A stretch of DNA of 64,000 nucleotides from assembly GCA_016490735.1 (NCBI GenBank), contig JAEMWC010000560.1, positions 135,001 to 199,000 of the forward strand, read 5' to 3'. This DNA is from Pachyseris speciosa (lineage: Eukaryota > Cnidaria > Anthozoa > Scleractinia > Pachyseridae). This document shows positions 11,849-20,702 of this stretch, in pieces (position 1 is the first letter of the stretch; the number at the start of each line of letters is the position of its first letter). A program made the position numbers and the translations under genes. The notes under the pieces were generated by a model. It was given only the letters and a program-made list of their open reading frames with translations. It did no database searches and had not been told where the DNA came from.

Positions 11849-14800
11849 TTAAGAAAGAATAGCATAGTGTCCATATGCATAGCTTGTCACGCCATTATCG
11901 TGAATATACCGCTTGTCGTCAAAGCAGCTGAGTGATACTTTATTTATCTCATAACTTCCAAGTTGATGGTTCTGACTTCTGATTGTTTTCATTTTATGAT
12001 ATATCTGTTTATTATTGAATAGAGTGTCTTTATAATTTTCATGTTTGATTTTACTTTTGATTATGTTCTTTTTGATTCCTTTTGCTGTTTTTCCTCCATT
12101 TTGGTTATCTTTCATATAGCTATACATTTTCGATCGTAGACCGATGAATTCGCAAACGGGTACTCCTGCTGCCTCATCTTTGAATTTACCAAGTACTTTT
12201 TTATTCGTCTTATCGAAATATGGAGAGCATTCTGGGTAGTCGCTGTTGTCAAATTTATTTTTATCCTTCCAGAAATTTCTATAGACGTCTTGGGTTTCAA
12301 TTTCATAGGTCAATGAGTCAGTGTCTGTGAAGAGCAGCTTCGCCTTGTTTCCGTACTTCTCTTTGATGTAGTTGTAGTGGAATTCATACATCAGTGTCTT
12401 GCTAAGGTCTAGAATACACATCCCCACGTATGCCGGCCTGTTTAGGGTGAGTGTTTCTTTTATCTTATGAACAGCTACCAAATTTTAATTGAAGATTTTA
12501 CTGCTAACATATGTCGGTTTGGCAGCTATTTTTAATAGTTTCTTTTCATCGGTGACTAATCTGACGTCTACTCGCTTTCTGAGGTTTTCCATCGTTTTTC
12601 CAAATACACTGTTATTCATCAGCTTGAAAAAGTCTTTCTCAAAGGCATTTTTAGCATCAGTTCTTTTCTGAGTGTTGAAGTCGATGTACTGTCTGAGCCA
12701 TGCGGATTGATTGAACTCTAGAACTCGATGGACTTTAGTTATTTTCAAACCGAGATCAGTGTATAATTGGAGGTTCCTATAATGGAGAACGTATTTTTCT
12801 TTGTTGCTTAATGTTGGTATCAGTTTATGTACCAAACCAGTTGATATATTGAATTTTCTAGCTATTTTCTTACAATAATCTGATAGCATGTCCCCAGCAA
12901 CTTTAATCTTTTCTGGTCCCAGTGGATAGTCATTGTGAAGATCATGTAACTCTTGGGGGTATTCTAAATCAACTTCAAGTATCAAACCTTTGTTGCTGTC
13001 TTCTTTATACTTAGCCAGGTCTAAATTATTGATCTGTTTTTGTGTCATCCATCTGAATCCACCAGTTGGAAGGTATTGGCTCATTGCCCAACCGTAAAGA
13101 TTATTGGCATCAAGATACATGATATACTTTGAGGGCGCCTTCTCATCATACTCTTTCATGTATTTATTATTTGCTTTACCATAACGGTTGGCTATATAGC
13201 TGATACCACCTCGCATACCTTTTTCAATAAACTGGAACATATCAATGTCAGTCATCAGCTCCAGTTTTATATTAGTCATCTTTAACATAGCATCCCACGA
13301 CAGACCGGGAGATGTAAAATAGTGACACGGGTCCAGTTTATAGTACTCAAGGCATGTTTTTCTGAAGTTTTCAAATACATCAGCCAGTAGGAGTACATCT
13401 GTTTTAAGGTACAGGTCATGATAATCGCCCATATTTTTGATTGAGAATGTATTCCACACATTTTGAGCATGCGCATAGTCTTCATCTGATATATGCTCAT
13501 CACTCAATATACTGTAGAATTCTTCTTTTGATGGCAGCTTTTGGTTAAATTTATCAAAACTATCCATATAGTCATAAGGATAAGCACCTTTCTGTGCCAC
13601 CAGATTAAGATCATTTCCCTTGAACTCTTGTGAGGTGTATTTTAATGACTCTTTAGGAAGATTACTGACTAATTTTTCCAGACTTGAGCTCATAAATTGG
13701 AAACTATCAATGAAGGTCAGGTGATTACCAAGCATGAAAACCATATACTTCTCCATGTTATTGGGGATAGCATTGATTGTCATCTGGCACTTTTCACCTT
13801 TCTTATTTTTATAGGTGTGTTTCTTTACAATGGCTCCAATCTCCTGCATAATGAAATGGCTATCATAACCTCTCAGATTGTGGAATATAACTGGTATCTT
13901 TATTTCATCTGGGTTCACTCTGAGTTTCAGATTACAATCTTGGTGAGCAGAACCTCTATACTTGCCGGTAATATGACAATGATCTCGAACTCGGATATCT
14001 TTGTCAGTGTATTTTTTATCACAAATGTGACAAACTTTGGCTTTTTGGAATTTCTCTTCATCATCTTTAGTCATTTTCAATGGTTTGTTAAAATTTTTTT
14101 TCACAACATTCTTGCAATATTTGACTTCCTCCAGCATAGCTTCTATAAATTTGTACACAGCCTTTTCACCCCTGTATATTACTTCTGGTTTGCTGTATTT
14201 ATCATCATAACAACAAACTACTTTATAGCCGTAGCCACAGTCAGTATGCTTCTGATAAGCCTCTGTATATGATTTATCACTGTTGGGTTGGCAACCGTGT
14301 ATTTTTTCAGTGATGGCCTCAAAATCAGCATAGATCACAAATGGTACCTGCTGTTGTTTATGAAAGTTGTTGAATTTCAGTATGTTGTTATCTTTGTTTG
14401 GCATTTTTATTGCCTGTGTGCCATTTACTTGCATGCAGTTGTCCTTGTGATCATTCAGAACCCTTTCAGAGCTGAAGAGTTGAAGACAGTGCATACAAAA
14501 GTGTTTTCTTTCTTTGTGCTTTGTTTGATTGTACATAAACTTATTGAAATCTTTGATTAGCACATAATGCTTGTTTTCATTTTCAGTTATTAGAAGCAGA
14601 TTAAAGCAGTCTGCATATTTCTCTTTTGATACATATATTGGATAAGGTTGTTTCTCCTCATAACCGAATACATTGATGTTGATCTCATTTTGTTTTTCTA
14701 TTTTGTTGTACTGTTTGTTAGTTACTGGAAATTCAATACCAGTGTAATTCAATTTTTCAATGTATTTTTTGTCAACTTTTTTAATCCTCTGTGGATCTTT

Positions 14801-15630
14801 GTCTTGTGGGTTCAGGTGTCTGATGTGGCACCATCGGAAGCATTCATTATCCTCATTTTTCAAGTTAATTAAACCTTTTTTATTTCGTAATTCTGCTGGC
14901 AGTTTTATGTATGAAGAACCTCTAATCGGCTCATATTTCACCACATTGAGGTAATGACTATCAACAGATTCGATTGTCCAACCAGAACCTTCAGATACCC
15001 AAACTGCAATCTTATTCATTATTTGGTCTTTTGACAACTGTAGTGATTCAGTTACTTCCAGATTATTCACAATTGTTTGAGCTACACTGTTGAAATATGC
15101 GGTTTTGAATTCTATTTCTCCGTCAGTCATTTTTGCAAATGTTACCTTTAGCGTTTCAACAAATTTCAGTCCTTTCATTTCATTCAACAATTTTATAATA
15201 TTATATGCAACAGCCTTTCTTGTGTTTTGCAGTTGCGCAAGCGGGTCTTTGTCATTTTTTATACTGATTTCAAAAGACTCAGTATAACCTTTCAAAGCTT
15301 TATCAACTTTCTCTATCTTAGTCCTTGGTAATGGTACTGGTTTCTGAATCACCTGTTTGGTTCTCGGTGCTGGGACTGGTTTCTTTTTCATTTGTTCTAT
15401 TTCTTCCAGCCATTCTGCTGGTGGGGCTGGTAATCTTTTTCTTTCGAAGTAATCAACTAATTCTCTGACAGTTGGTCTTTGAGTTATTTTCTTCAGTTTT
15501 TTGGTTCTTGGTGGGGGGTTGGTGTGTAATCATCAACTATAACAACCTTTGGCTTCTTCTGTTGTTGTTTCTTAAGCAGTAAATTAATGAGCTGGGATTT
15601 GCTCAGTTTTTTCAAATCTTTCTTATTCAT
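11849..15630 (-). pseudogene. polB: Protein-primed family B DNA polymerase (Polinton PolB), one stop and one frameshift
   Basis: Read 15630 to 11849. The replicative polymerase of Polintons uses a protein primer. In the main open part (15391-12485) I see a C2H2 finger (CMHCLQLF…HKDNC), ExoI DFE (IYADFEAI), an endonuclease-VII-like zinc motif (CHIC…DHCHITGKYRG), ExoII (FHNLRGYDSH), ExoIII (YLKTDVLLLAD), polymerase motif A (YLDANNLYGW) and motif B (NNSVFGKTMEN). Motif C (FTDTDSLTY) lies in the continuation 12481-11849. The two parts are in the same frame, separated by a single TAA at 12485-12487. A start at 15630 has the element's promoter signature upstream and encodes a Lys-rich N-terminus; its frame is lost at the G6 run 15513-15518. 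All catalytic motifs survive. The lesions make full-length product unlikely unless they are sequence errors. Confidence 0.93.
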
Positions 15631-15724
15631 ATTAATATACGATTAGATATTTCTTTTTATATATATTTTAAATAATTGCACATAAAAATTTCATTTAAAC
15701 AGATCTTATGTAAACTATATTATA

Positions 15725-16462
15725 ATGAGTAAGATTGAAATTAACGAATGCGTTTACAACATTCATCCAGTTTATGATTTATATGCTGCTAATGAAGATG
15801 AATACATTATAAATATCATCAAAAAAGTGCCAATGAAGGGAAATGAAAATGGTGGTGGATACTTGAAATGTAATGTGAGAAAACATGGTCAAAACGGTCA
15901 AAAATCGTATTTTGTCCATCGGTTTGTTTGGGAGTGCCACAACGGTATTATTCCAGAGGATAAAGTGATTGATCATATCAATGATGTGAAGGATGATAAC
16001 CGTTTGTGTAATATCCAACTATTAACAAATCAACAGAATTGCAAGAAATCTGCGCCTAATCGGGATTATTCAAATACCCGAAAAAATACCAAATGTGTGA
16101 AAGCAACTAATATTTCCACAAAGGAAGTTTTGTATTTTGGTAGTATGTATTGTTGTTCAAAACATCTCAATGTATTTATTGGCACTGTGAAAAGAGTTTG
16201 TGATGGTGATTTGTTTCGTAAATCAAGTAAATCAAAAAAGGATGGTTGTTCATACAAATTTGAGTATGTTAAAAAAGAAGATCTACCAGACAATTATATT
16301 AAATCATCTAATAAAAGACCACAAAGAGTTCCTGATGAAGATAAAAAGAAGCACCAAGCACTGTCAATGAAAAAATGGCAGAACAAGCAGTACAAATGTC
16401 CTAGATGTGACAAAGTAATGAAGAACCATAGCAGAAACAATCACAATAAAGTTTGCAATTAA
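15725..16462 (+). CDS. HNH endonuclease-like protein with C-terminal zinc finger
   Basis: The 245-residue ORF has an HNH core in residues ~62-105: VHRFVWECHNG, then DHINDVKDDNRLCNIQLLT (D-H…N…N). This is followed by a DNA-binding NUMOD-like stretch (ATNISTKEVLYFGSMYCCSK) and a C-terminal CPRCDKVM…H…C zinc finger. Such proteins resemble phage and giant-virus homing nucleases that nick DNA and spread themselves. The gene is on the strand opposite the flanking PolB and BRO genes and sits between their start and stop, with only ~95 bp to the PolB start. It lacks the element's TCTAA-TATATG promoter signature. That suggests a later acquisition; intact as seen. Confidence 0.8.
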   Translation: MSKIEINECVYNIHPVYDLYAANEDEYIINIIKKVPMKGNENGGGYLKCNVRKHGQNGQKSYFVHRFVWECHNGIIPEDKVIDHINDVKDDNRLCNIQLLTNQQNCKKSAPNRDYSNTRKNTKCVKATNISTKEVLYFGSMYCCSKHLNVFIGTVKRVCDGDLFRKSSKSKKDGCSYKFEYVKKEDLPDNYIKSSNKRPQRVPDEDKKKHQALSMKKWQNKQYKCPRCDKVMKNHSRNNHNKVCN

Positions 16463-17298
16463 TTATTCTTCACCCTTCTTGATAAGTATTTTATACTCTC
16501 TTCCATGTGCTTAGTTATTTCGTGGATCAAGTCTTCGAAACAATTACTCATTATGTATCTGCATTTGTTTTTCTCATAAATTTTCTTCATATTAACTTGT
16601 TTGTCCGATACTTGATACACACCAGTAGGGCTTTTAAATTCAAGACAAAGAGCATTGTATTTTCTAGTGGGATTCAACAACATCAAATCACACTGACCAG
16701 CCATATATCCTTTGTTATAACTTCTGATTCTCATGTTGGAATTTATTTGATTTTCACCAAGACCGACAATCATTAAAGCATCTTCATATTTTTTTCTGAT
16801 GAATGATACAATCTTGCAGTGTAGATCATTTTCACTTTCAATCATCAGCATGTTATTACCTCTATCATTAAACTGATTGTAATATCCCTGTTTTCTGATT
16901 GATGGTAATACTTTTGATGTAACCCAATGTTTGAATTTTTCAGCTTCTTGTTTTTTAGAAGATAATATTAGTGAATAAAATCCTGATTCATTTATAAAAA
17001 AACATTTGAAAGTTTTTTCAATGGTCTCAGCACGAGGTAACGTTTTGTTACATCGTGAATCAGTAGCCTCAGCACGAGGTAACGTTTTGTTACATCGTGA
17101 ATTTATGCTGATTTTGTGGTCTCTTAAGATTCTATCATCAGATAAAACATGATCCTTGATTGCTTTTTGTGGATTTTTATAGTCGAGAATAGTAGCTATG
17201 TCTCTACCTCTGAACCATACATCATTTTTTTCATCAAGATAGCAATCTATTGATACATTTAATTCTTTGTTATCATATGAGTATTTTTGCATTTCCAT
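16459..17298 (-). CDS. BRO-N domain protein fused to a PD-(D/E)xK-like nuclease domain
   Basis: 279 residues. N-terminal half: BRO-N fold pattern (VWFRGRDIATILDYKNPQKA, then FFINESGFYSLILSSKKQEA and VLPSIRKQGYY), a DNA-binding domain of baculovirus, phage and large DNA virus proteins. C-terminal half: QINSNMRIRSYNKGYMAGQCD then LCLEFKSPTG, i.e. the D…ExK arrangement of a VRR-NUC/PD-(D/E)xK nuclease. Between the motifs of the BRO domain lies a 14-residue in-frame tandem duplication (SRCNKTLPRAEAT/TI). The stop overlaps the end of the convergent HNH gene by 4 bp. Role unknown: perhaps resolution of replication intermediates, or host-genome interaction. Confidence 0.75.
   Translation of the reverse strand: MEMQKYSYDNKELNVSIDCYLDEKNDVWFRGRDIATILDYKNPQKAIKDHVLSDDRILRDHKISINSRCNKTLPRAEATDSRCNKTLPRAETIEKTFKCFFINESGFYSLILSSKKQEAEKFKHWVTSKVLPSIRKQGYYNQFNDRGNNMLMIESENDLHCKIVSFIRKKYEDALMIVGLGENQINSNMRIRSYNKGYMAGQCDLMLLNPTRKYNALCLEFKSPTGVYQVSDKQVNMKKIYEKNKCRYIMSNCFEDLIHEITKHMEESIKYLSRRVKNN
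17022..17105 (-). repeat. In-frame 42-bp tandem duplication inside the BRO-N gene
   Basis: CTCAGCACGAGGTAACGTTT and the ~22 bases after it occur twice back to back, separated by 42 bp, with almost no differences. The duplication adds 14 codons in frame and lies in a surface-like linker between conserved BRO-N blocks. It is a recent replication-slippage event. Confidence 0.85.
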
Positions 17299-17462
17299 TT
17301 GTATATTATAATAATTTATTTTTTATTTTTAATTGATTTTCGACCTGTGTGTAATTATAGTCAGGAATAATAATATTCTTGGCTACATAATAGCAAATAA
17401 CAGTATATATACTGAAGTTTCTTCTACATATATATGTTAGATAATTTTCTCTTAAAGCAATT
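17299..17462. other. AT-rich spacer between BRO-N and integrase genes
   Basis: 164 bp, very AT-rich, between the BRO-N gene start (17298) and the integrase stop (17463), both on the minus strand. It contains TATATTATAATAATTTATTT next to the BRO start, a different arrangement from the TCTAA-TATATG signature of the virion genes. Presumably the BRO promoter. Confidence 0.4.
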
Positions 17463-19064
17463 TCATATATCTTTTAAATCCTTGAACGATATCCAGCTGT
17501 TAAAGTCGTCACTGTAACCCTTCCACTTCACCAAAGCTTGTTTCTTCTTGTAATCTCTGCGAATGACTTTATCAATACGGAAAACATCCTGTCTGGCTTT
17601 TAATGATTCAACTTCATAAAAACTCCCTTGTATTTCTTCATCGTTGAGATCTTTTAGTTTGTATGTCATTGGGTTTGTATATTGGATTTTATCAACTGTA
17701 AACACTTCTTCAGTCCAATTTGGTGTATAGCCCTTGTCGAACACATTCCGTTTATACTTGGATATTCGGACCTTGTCACCAACCTTGAATTTTGGTTTCT
17801 GTTTTAATGTTTCCATATCACCATATAGATTAAAGTAAACAGTTCCTTCATTCCTCTTATCAGATGCTTCAACGGGTGTCATCTTTGTGCTTGAATGTTT
17901 GGTATTATTATACTGTTTCACTAATTTTGGTAACATGTCTAAATACTGTGTATTACCTTGAACAGTGAACTGCTTCCACATTTTGGACTTCATTGTCCTA
18001 TTCCATCTTTCAACTACTGATGACTTCTCTTCATTCTCAGTTGAGTACATCTGTACACTATGTTTCTCTAGCAAGTCCTTCAAGTGTTTGTTGTAAAACT
18101 CTTTTCCCTTATCAACCCATAAATACTGTGGTTTTCTGCCTTCCTTGAATATTGTTTTGAATGCTTCAGTGACAGATTCACCTTTCTTATCCTTCATTGG
18201 GACAATCCAACCATATTTGCTGAAGACATCAATAACCATAAGAAGATATCGATAACCTTTATTCCATTTACTGAACTGTTGCATTTCAACTAGATCACTT
18301 GCCCATATTTCATCAATTTTATTTACAATCAGACGCCGCCGAGTGAAATTTCGTTTTATGGGTGCATGTAATTCATCAGCTAGTTTTTCTTGCCAGTTTT
18401 CTTCACTCGACGGCTTTTTTCCGTTTTTTGAAACACCAAGACCAAGTTTCTGTTTTTTGTCGATTAAGAATCTAGCTGTTTGACCCCATTTTGGCATCTC
18501 ACCATAAGGAATCTGATCAAGTGACTTGATCATTGTTCTATCACAATCACCTTTGTCTTTTTTCATGTCATAACAAATATCATGATAAGCTGCTATTTCA
18601 TCTACTTTATTGTAAGGTAGGACATTCCATTTTGTAACCTCACCTGTATTTTTATCATATTCCAGTTGTTCATCCAATGGATTATAAGGGCCCATATATT
18701 TATACTTACTTGGAGTCCAACCTGCTTTTGGTTTAGGAAGCTTGCCAATAACCTTATGAATATCAATAGCACCACCACGTGTATAATCAATACCCTTGAT
18801 ATCTGTTTTATGGGTTTGTCTCTTGTCAGCACGCTTTGGACGTATTTTTGTACTTAAATCAAATAATGCTTTTTTTCCAACTGAACTAATAGCCGGCTTT
18901 GCTAGGGAAAGTCCTTTATCAATCAAATACTGTTGATTTTTTGGATTTCTGAGAGCTTCTGAAGCGTAATATCTTCCAGCTTGCAATGCCTTTTTACCAA
19001 TCATTGGAGCCGCATGACCAAGCAAATCTAATCCAGTTGTTAATAATGTTGATCCTATGCCCAC
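17463..19064 (-). CDS. Fusion of a PLA2-type virion protein with a DDE integrase and chromodomain
   Basis: 533 residues if counted from the GTG at 19064. Residues 1-90: basic, Gly/Ala-rich virion-like segment. ~118-185: PLA2-like domain with the Ca-loop pattern MGPYNPLD (124-131) and catalytic dyad HD (161-162) in AAYHDICYD, like the parvovirus VP1 lipase that breaches the endosome. ~235-415: rve integrase core, D257 (WASDLVEM), D318 (WVDKGKEF), E352 (VVERWNR). ~425-490: SH3-like domain. 494-533: chromodomain (VIRRDYKKKQALVKWKGYSD). The frame stays open upstream of 19064 with no ATG, into the adjacent zinc-ribbon ORF, so the true N-terminus is uncertain. The integrase inserts the element; the PLA2 would serve entry. 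Whether the two are cleaved apart by the neighbouring protease is open. Confidence 0.9.
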   Translation of the reverse strand: MGIGSTLLTTGLDLLGHAAPMIGKKALQAGRYYASEALRNPKNQQYLIDKGLSLAKPAISSVGKKALFDLSTKIRPKRADKRQTHKTDIKGIDYTRGGAIDIHKVIGKLPKPKAGWTPSKYKYMGPYNPLDEQLEYDKNTGEVTKWNVLPYNKVDEIAAYHDICYDMKKDKGDCDRTMIKSLDQIPYGEMPKWGQTARFLIDKKQKLGLGVSKNGKKPSSEENWQEKLADELHAPIKRNFTRRRLIVNKIDEIWASDLVEMQQFSKWNKGYRYLLMVIDVFSKYGWIVPMKDKKGESVTEAFKTIFKEGRKPQYLWVDKGKEFYNKHLKDLLEKHSVQMYSTENEEKSSVVERWNRTMKSKMWKQFTVQGNTQYLDMLPKLVKQYNNTKHSSTKMTPVEASDKRNEGTVYFNLYGDMETLKQKPKFKVGDKVRISKYKRNVFDKGYTPNWTEEVFTVDKIQYTNPMTYKLKDLNDEEIQGSFYEVESLKARQDVFRIDKVIRRDYKKKQALVKWKGYSDDFNSWISFKDLKDI

Positions 19065-19081
19065 CCCTTCAGACGGGCTAA

Positions 19082-19237
19082 TTAGTTTCCCCGATTTCTG
19101 ACAAATTTAGTCTTTGTGATTCCACACTCAGCACAAGTACATTTCATCACAGTTCGACCATTTTTAGTCTTCTGATATCTTTCACTTCCTGGTACACATT
19201 CAGTGACTTTCTTCTGTTTGACACAATAAGACTTCAT
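19082..19237 (-). CDS. Small zinc-ribbon protein (DUF5679-like)
   Basis: A 51-residue ORF starting MKSYCVKQ and containing CTCAEC. It has a Cys near the N-terminus, the phrase TKNGRTVMKC and an ending in KTKFVRN, the pattern of small zinc-ribbon proteins seen in Polintons and large DNA viruses, though one Cys of the first expected pair is replaced (CVKQ). The start is supported by the promoter signature upstream (ATCTAACC … TATATG). It stops 18 bp before the GTG taken as start of the PLA2-integrase ORF, and a G4 run sits just before the stop. One long reading frame broken here by an indel is plausible, with the zinc ribbon as N-terminus of the virion protein. Confidence 0.7.
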   Translation of the reverse strand: MKSYCVKQKKVTECVPGSERYQKTKNGRTVMKCTCAECGITKTKFVRNRGN

Positions 19238-19248
19238 ATACCAATAGG

Positions 19249-20556
19249 TTAGATATTTTCGAAGTAATCTATAATGAATCTGTGATTGACACTCACATCT
19301 GCTGGATTGAATTTGGAATTGTGTATTGTATCCAGAATAGATCTGCCTTTTTGTCTCTCAAGAAGATAGTACAAACACCAATATCCACACAAGACTGAAT
19401 CCCTTTCTTGTATCTCATCACCAGAGTATTCAAGTTGTTTACCGCTTGTAGCCATGTATTTCTGTACTTCTGTTGGCATCATTAAACCAAATGAGTCAAA
19501 GTATTCACAGTATCTATCACCAATTCGATAACATACCCAGTGAGTACCAGGTCCAATCTGACTGTCGAGATTGACTATTCCACATTCATTGTTTCTCATC
19601 AGGTTTGGCAGATTGTCTCTTGAAAATACTCCTCTAAAATGTTTTATTCCAAGTTGTTTAACCCAATTGATTAAATCAAAGTTGGATAAGGGTTTATTTA
19701 CAAAATGGTTCCTAGTATGGGGATTGAATTGAATGGACTGTTTTTGCCCAGTAGAAGTCCTTTTCCTTTGGTTTTTCTTTTTTTTTTTCATTCCCATGCC
19801 TATTGGGTTATCCCATGTACCAAAAACAGGAGGGGATTGCCATGGAATCATAGCATGTTTTCCACCACTTTTATTAACTGCAATGGAATCTGGAACGTGA
19901 ACTGGTATTGACCTTCTTAGACGGCTGTGTTCAACATGCAAACCTTTTCCAGTTAATTTTCTTATTGCTTCTATGGCTAAAGGAATTCCAATACTGGCGA
20001 GTATTGTTCCAATACCATTTCCAATCTGTGTTTTTGTTGGTTTTATAACAACGTCTCCACCATACTGCATTTTTTGAATAATATCTGCCATCTGTCTCGT
20101 ATTCAATAAATTTCCTACATTCAATAATTGGGATAAATTGGCATTAGGAATAAGAAATCCTCCACTTTGTTTCTTCCCAAATAGTTTATCAACACCGAGA
20201 CTTGCTAATGAAGACAGAGCACCAGTAGCCAATGCTGGAGCCACTTTAGCTACTGCTTTACCTGCATATGGCAATAGTTTTGTTCCAATTGAAAAAAGAC
20301 TGGACCAAAGAGAACCTCCTTCTACAACAGCTTTTCTGATTTGATTTTTTGATATCTTGATGTCTGAACCTTTTCCTGATCTATTTGATTTAATCAGTTT
20401 GTTGATTTGTCTCTTAGTCAACATTAGTTGATCATTTCCAGACAATTCACTATGCGTCAACCTTATTGTTACAGGTGAATTTGTTGCATAAGCTTTTGCT
20501 AGCTTTTGTTTCTGACCTTGTGAAAGTGTCACTCCATGAGGATGATAAGTAGTCAT
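19249..20556 (-). CDS. Virion protein fused to adenain-like cysteine protease
   Basis: 435 residues. Residues 1-230 are basic with Gly/Ala-rich hydrophobic stretches (GTKLLPYAGKAVAKVAPALA, GIGTILASIGIPLAIEAI) like a minor core or membrane-lytic virion protein. A Lys/Arg run (256-266, MKKKKKNQRKR) links to the protease. Residues ~280-435 are an adenovirus-type/Ulp1-like protease: H339 (GTHWVCY), D354 (EYFDSFG), Q384 and C394 (LCGYWCLYYLL). Adenain matures capsid precursors, and the same job is expected here for the neighbouring capsid proteins. In adenoviruses the protease is free, so the fusion to a substrate-like protein is notable. Upstream (20557-20700) is AT-rich with TTTAGTATAAAC … TATATG at the start. 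Confidence 0.9.
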   Translation of the reverse strand: MTTYHPHGVTLSQGQKQKLAKAYATNSPVTIRLTHSELSGNDQLMLTKRQINKLIKSNRSGKGSDIKISKNQIRKAVVEGGSLWSSLFSIGTKLLPYAGKAVAKVAPALATGALSSLASLGVDKLFGKKQSGGFLIPNANLSQLLNVGNLLNTRQMADIIQKMQYGGDVVIKPTKTQIGNGIGTILASIGIPLAIEAIRKLTGKGLHVEHSRLRRSIPVHVPDSIAVNKSGGKHAMIPWQSPPVFGTWDNPIGMGMKKKKKNQRKRTSTGQKQSIQFNPHTRNHFVNKPLSNFDLINWVKQLGIKHFRGVFSRDNLPNLMRNNECGIVNLDSQIGPGTHWVCYRIGDRYCEYFDSFGLMMPTEVQKYMATSGKQLEYSGDEIQERDSVLCGYWCLYYLLERQKGRSILDTIHNSKFNPADVSVNHRFIIDYFENI

Positions 20557-20589
20557 ATAATGTATGTTTATACTAAATTGTATTTAATA

Positions 20590-20702
20590 CAAACAATCAT
20601 TTAATTTAATTGTTTAATTTATTTAATTTATTTAATTATTTAATTATTTAATTTATTTAATTTATTTAATTTATTTAATTTATTTAATTTATTATTTAAT
20701 TT
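20590..20702. repeat. AT-only tandem repeat between capsid and protease genes
   Basis: About 110 bp composed of repeats of TTTAATTTA/TTTAATTA without a single G or C for most of its length. It occupies the whole spacer between the capsid stop (20701) and the protease promoter. It may act as a 3' end or melting element, or simply be a microsatellite. Confidence 0.85.

Noticed and set aside
13697..14272. 191-residue plus-strand ORF with hydrophobic segments
   Set aside because: Antisense shadow of the polymerase gene, which has clear catalytic motifs on the other strand.
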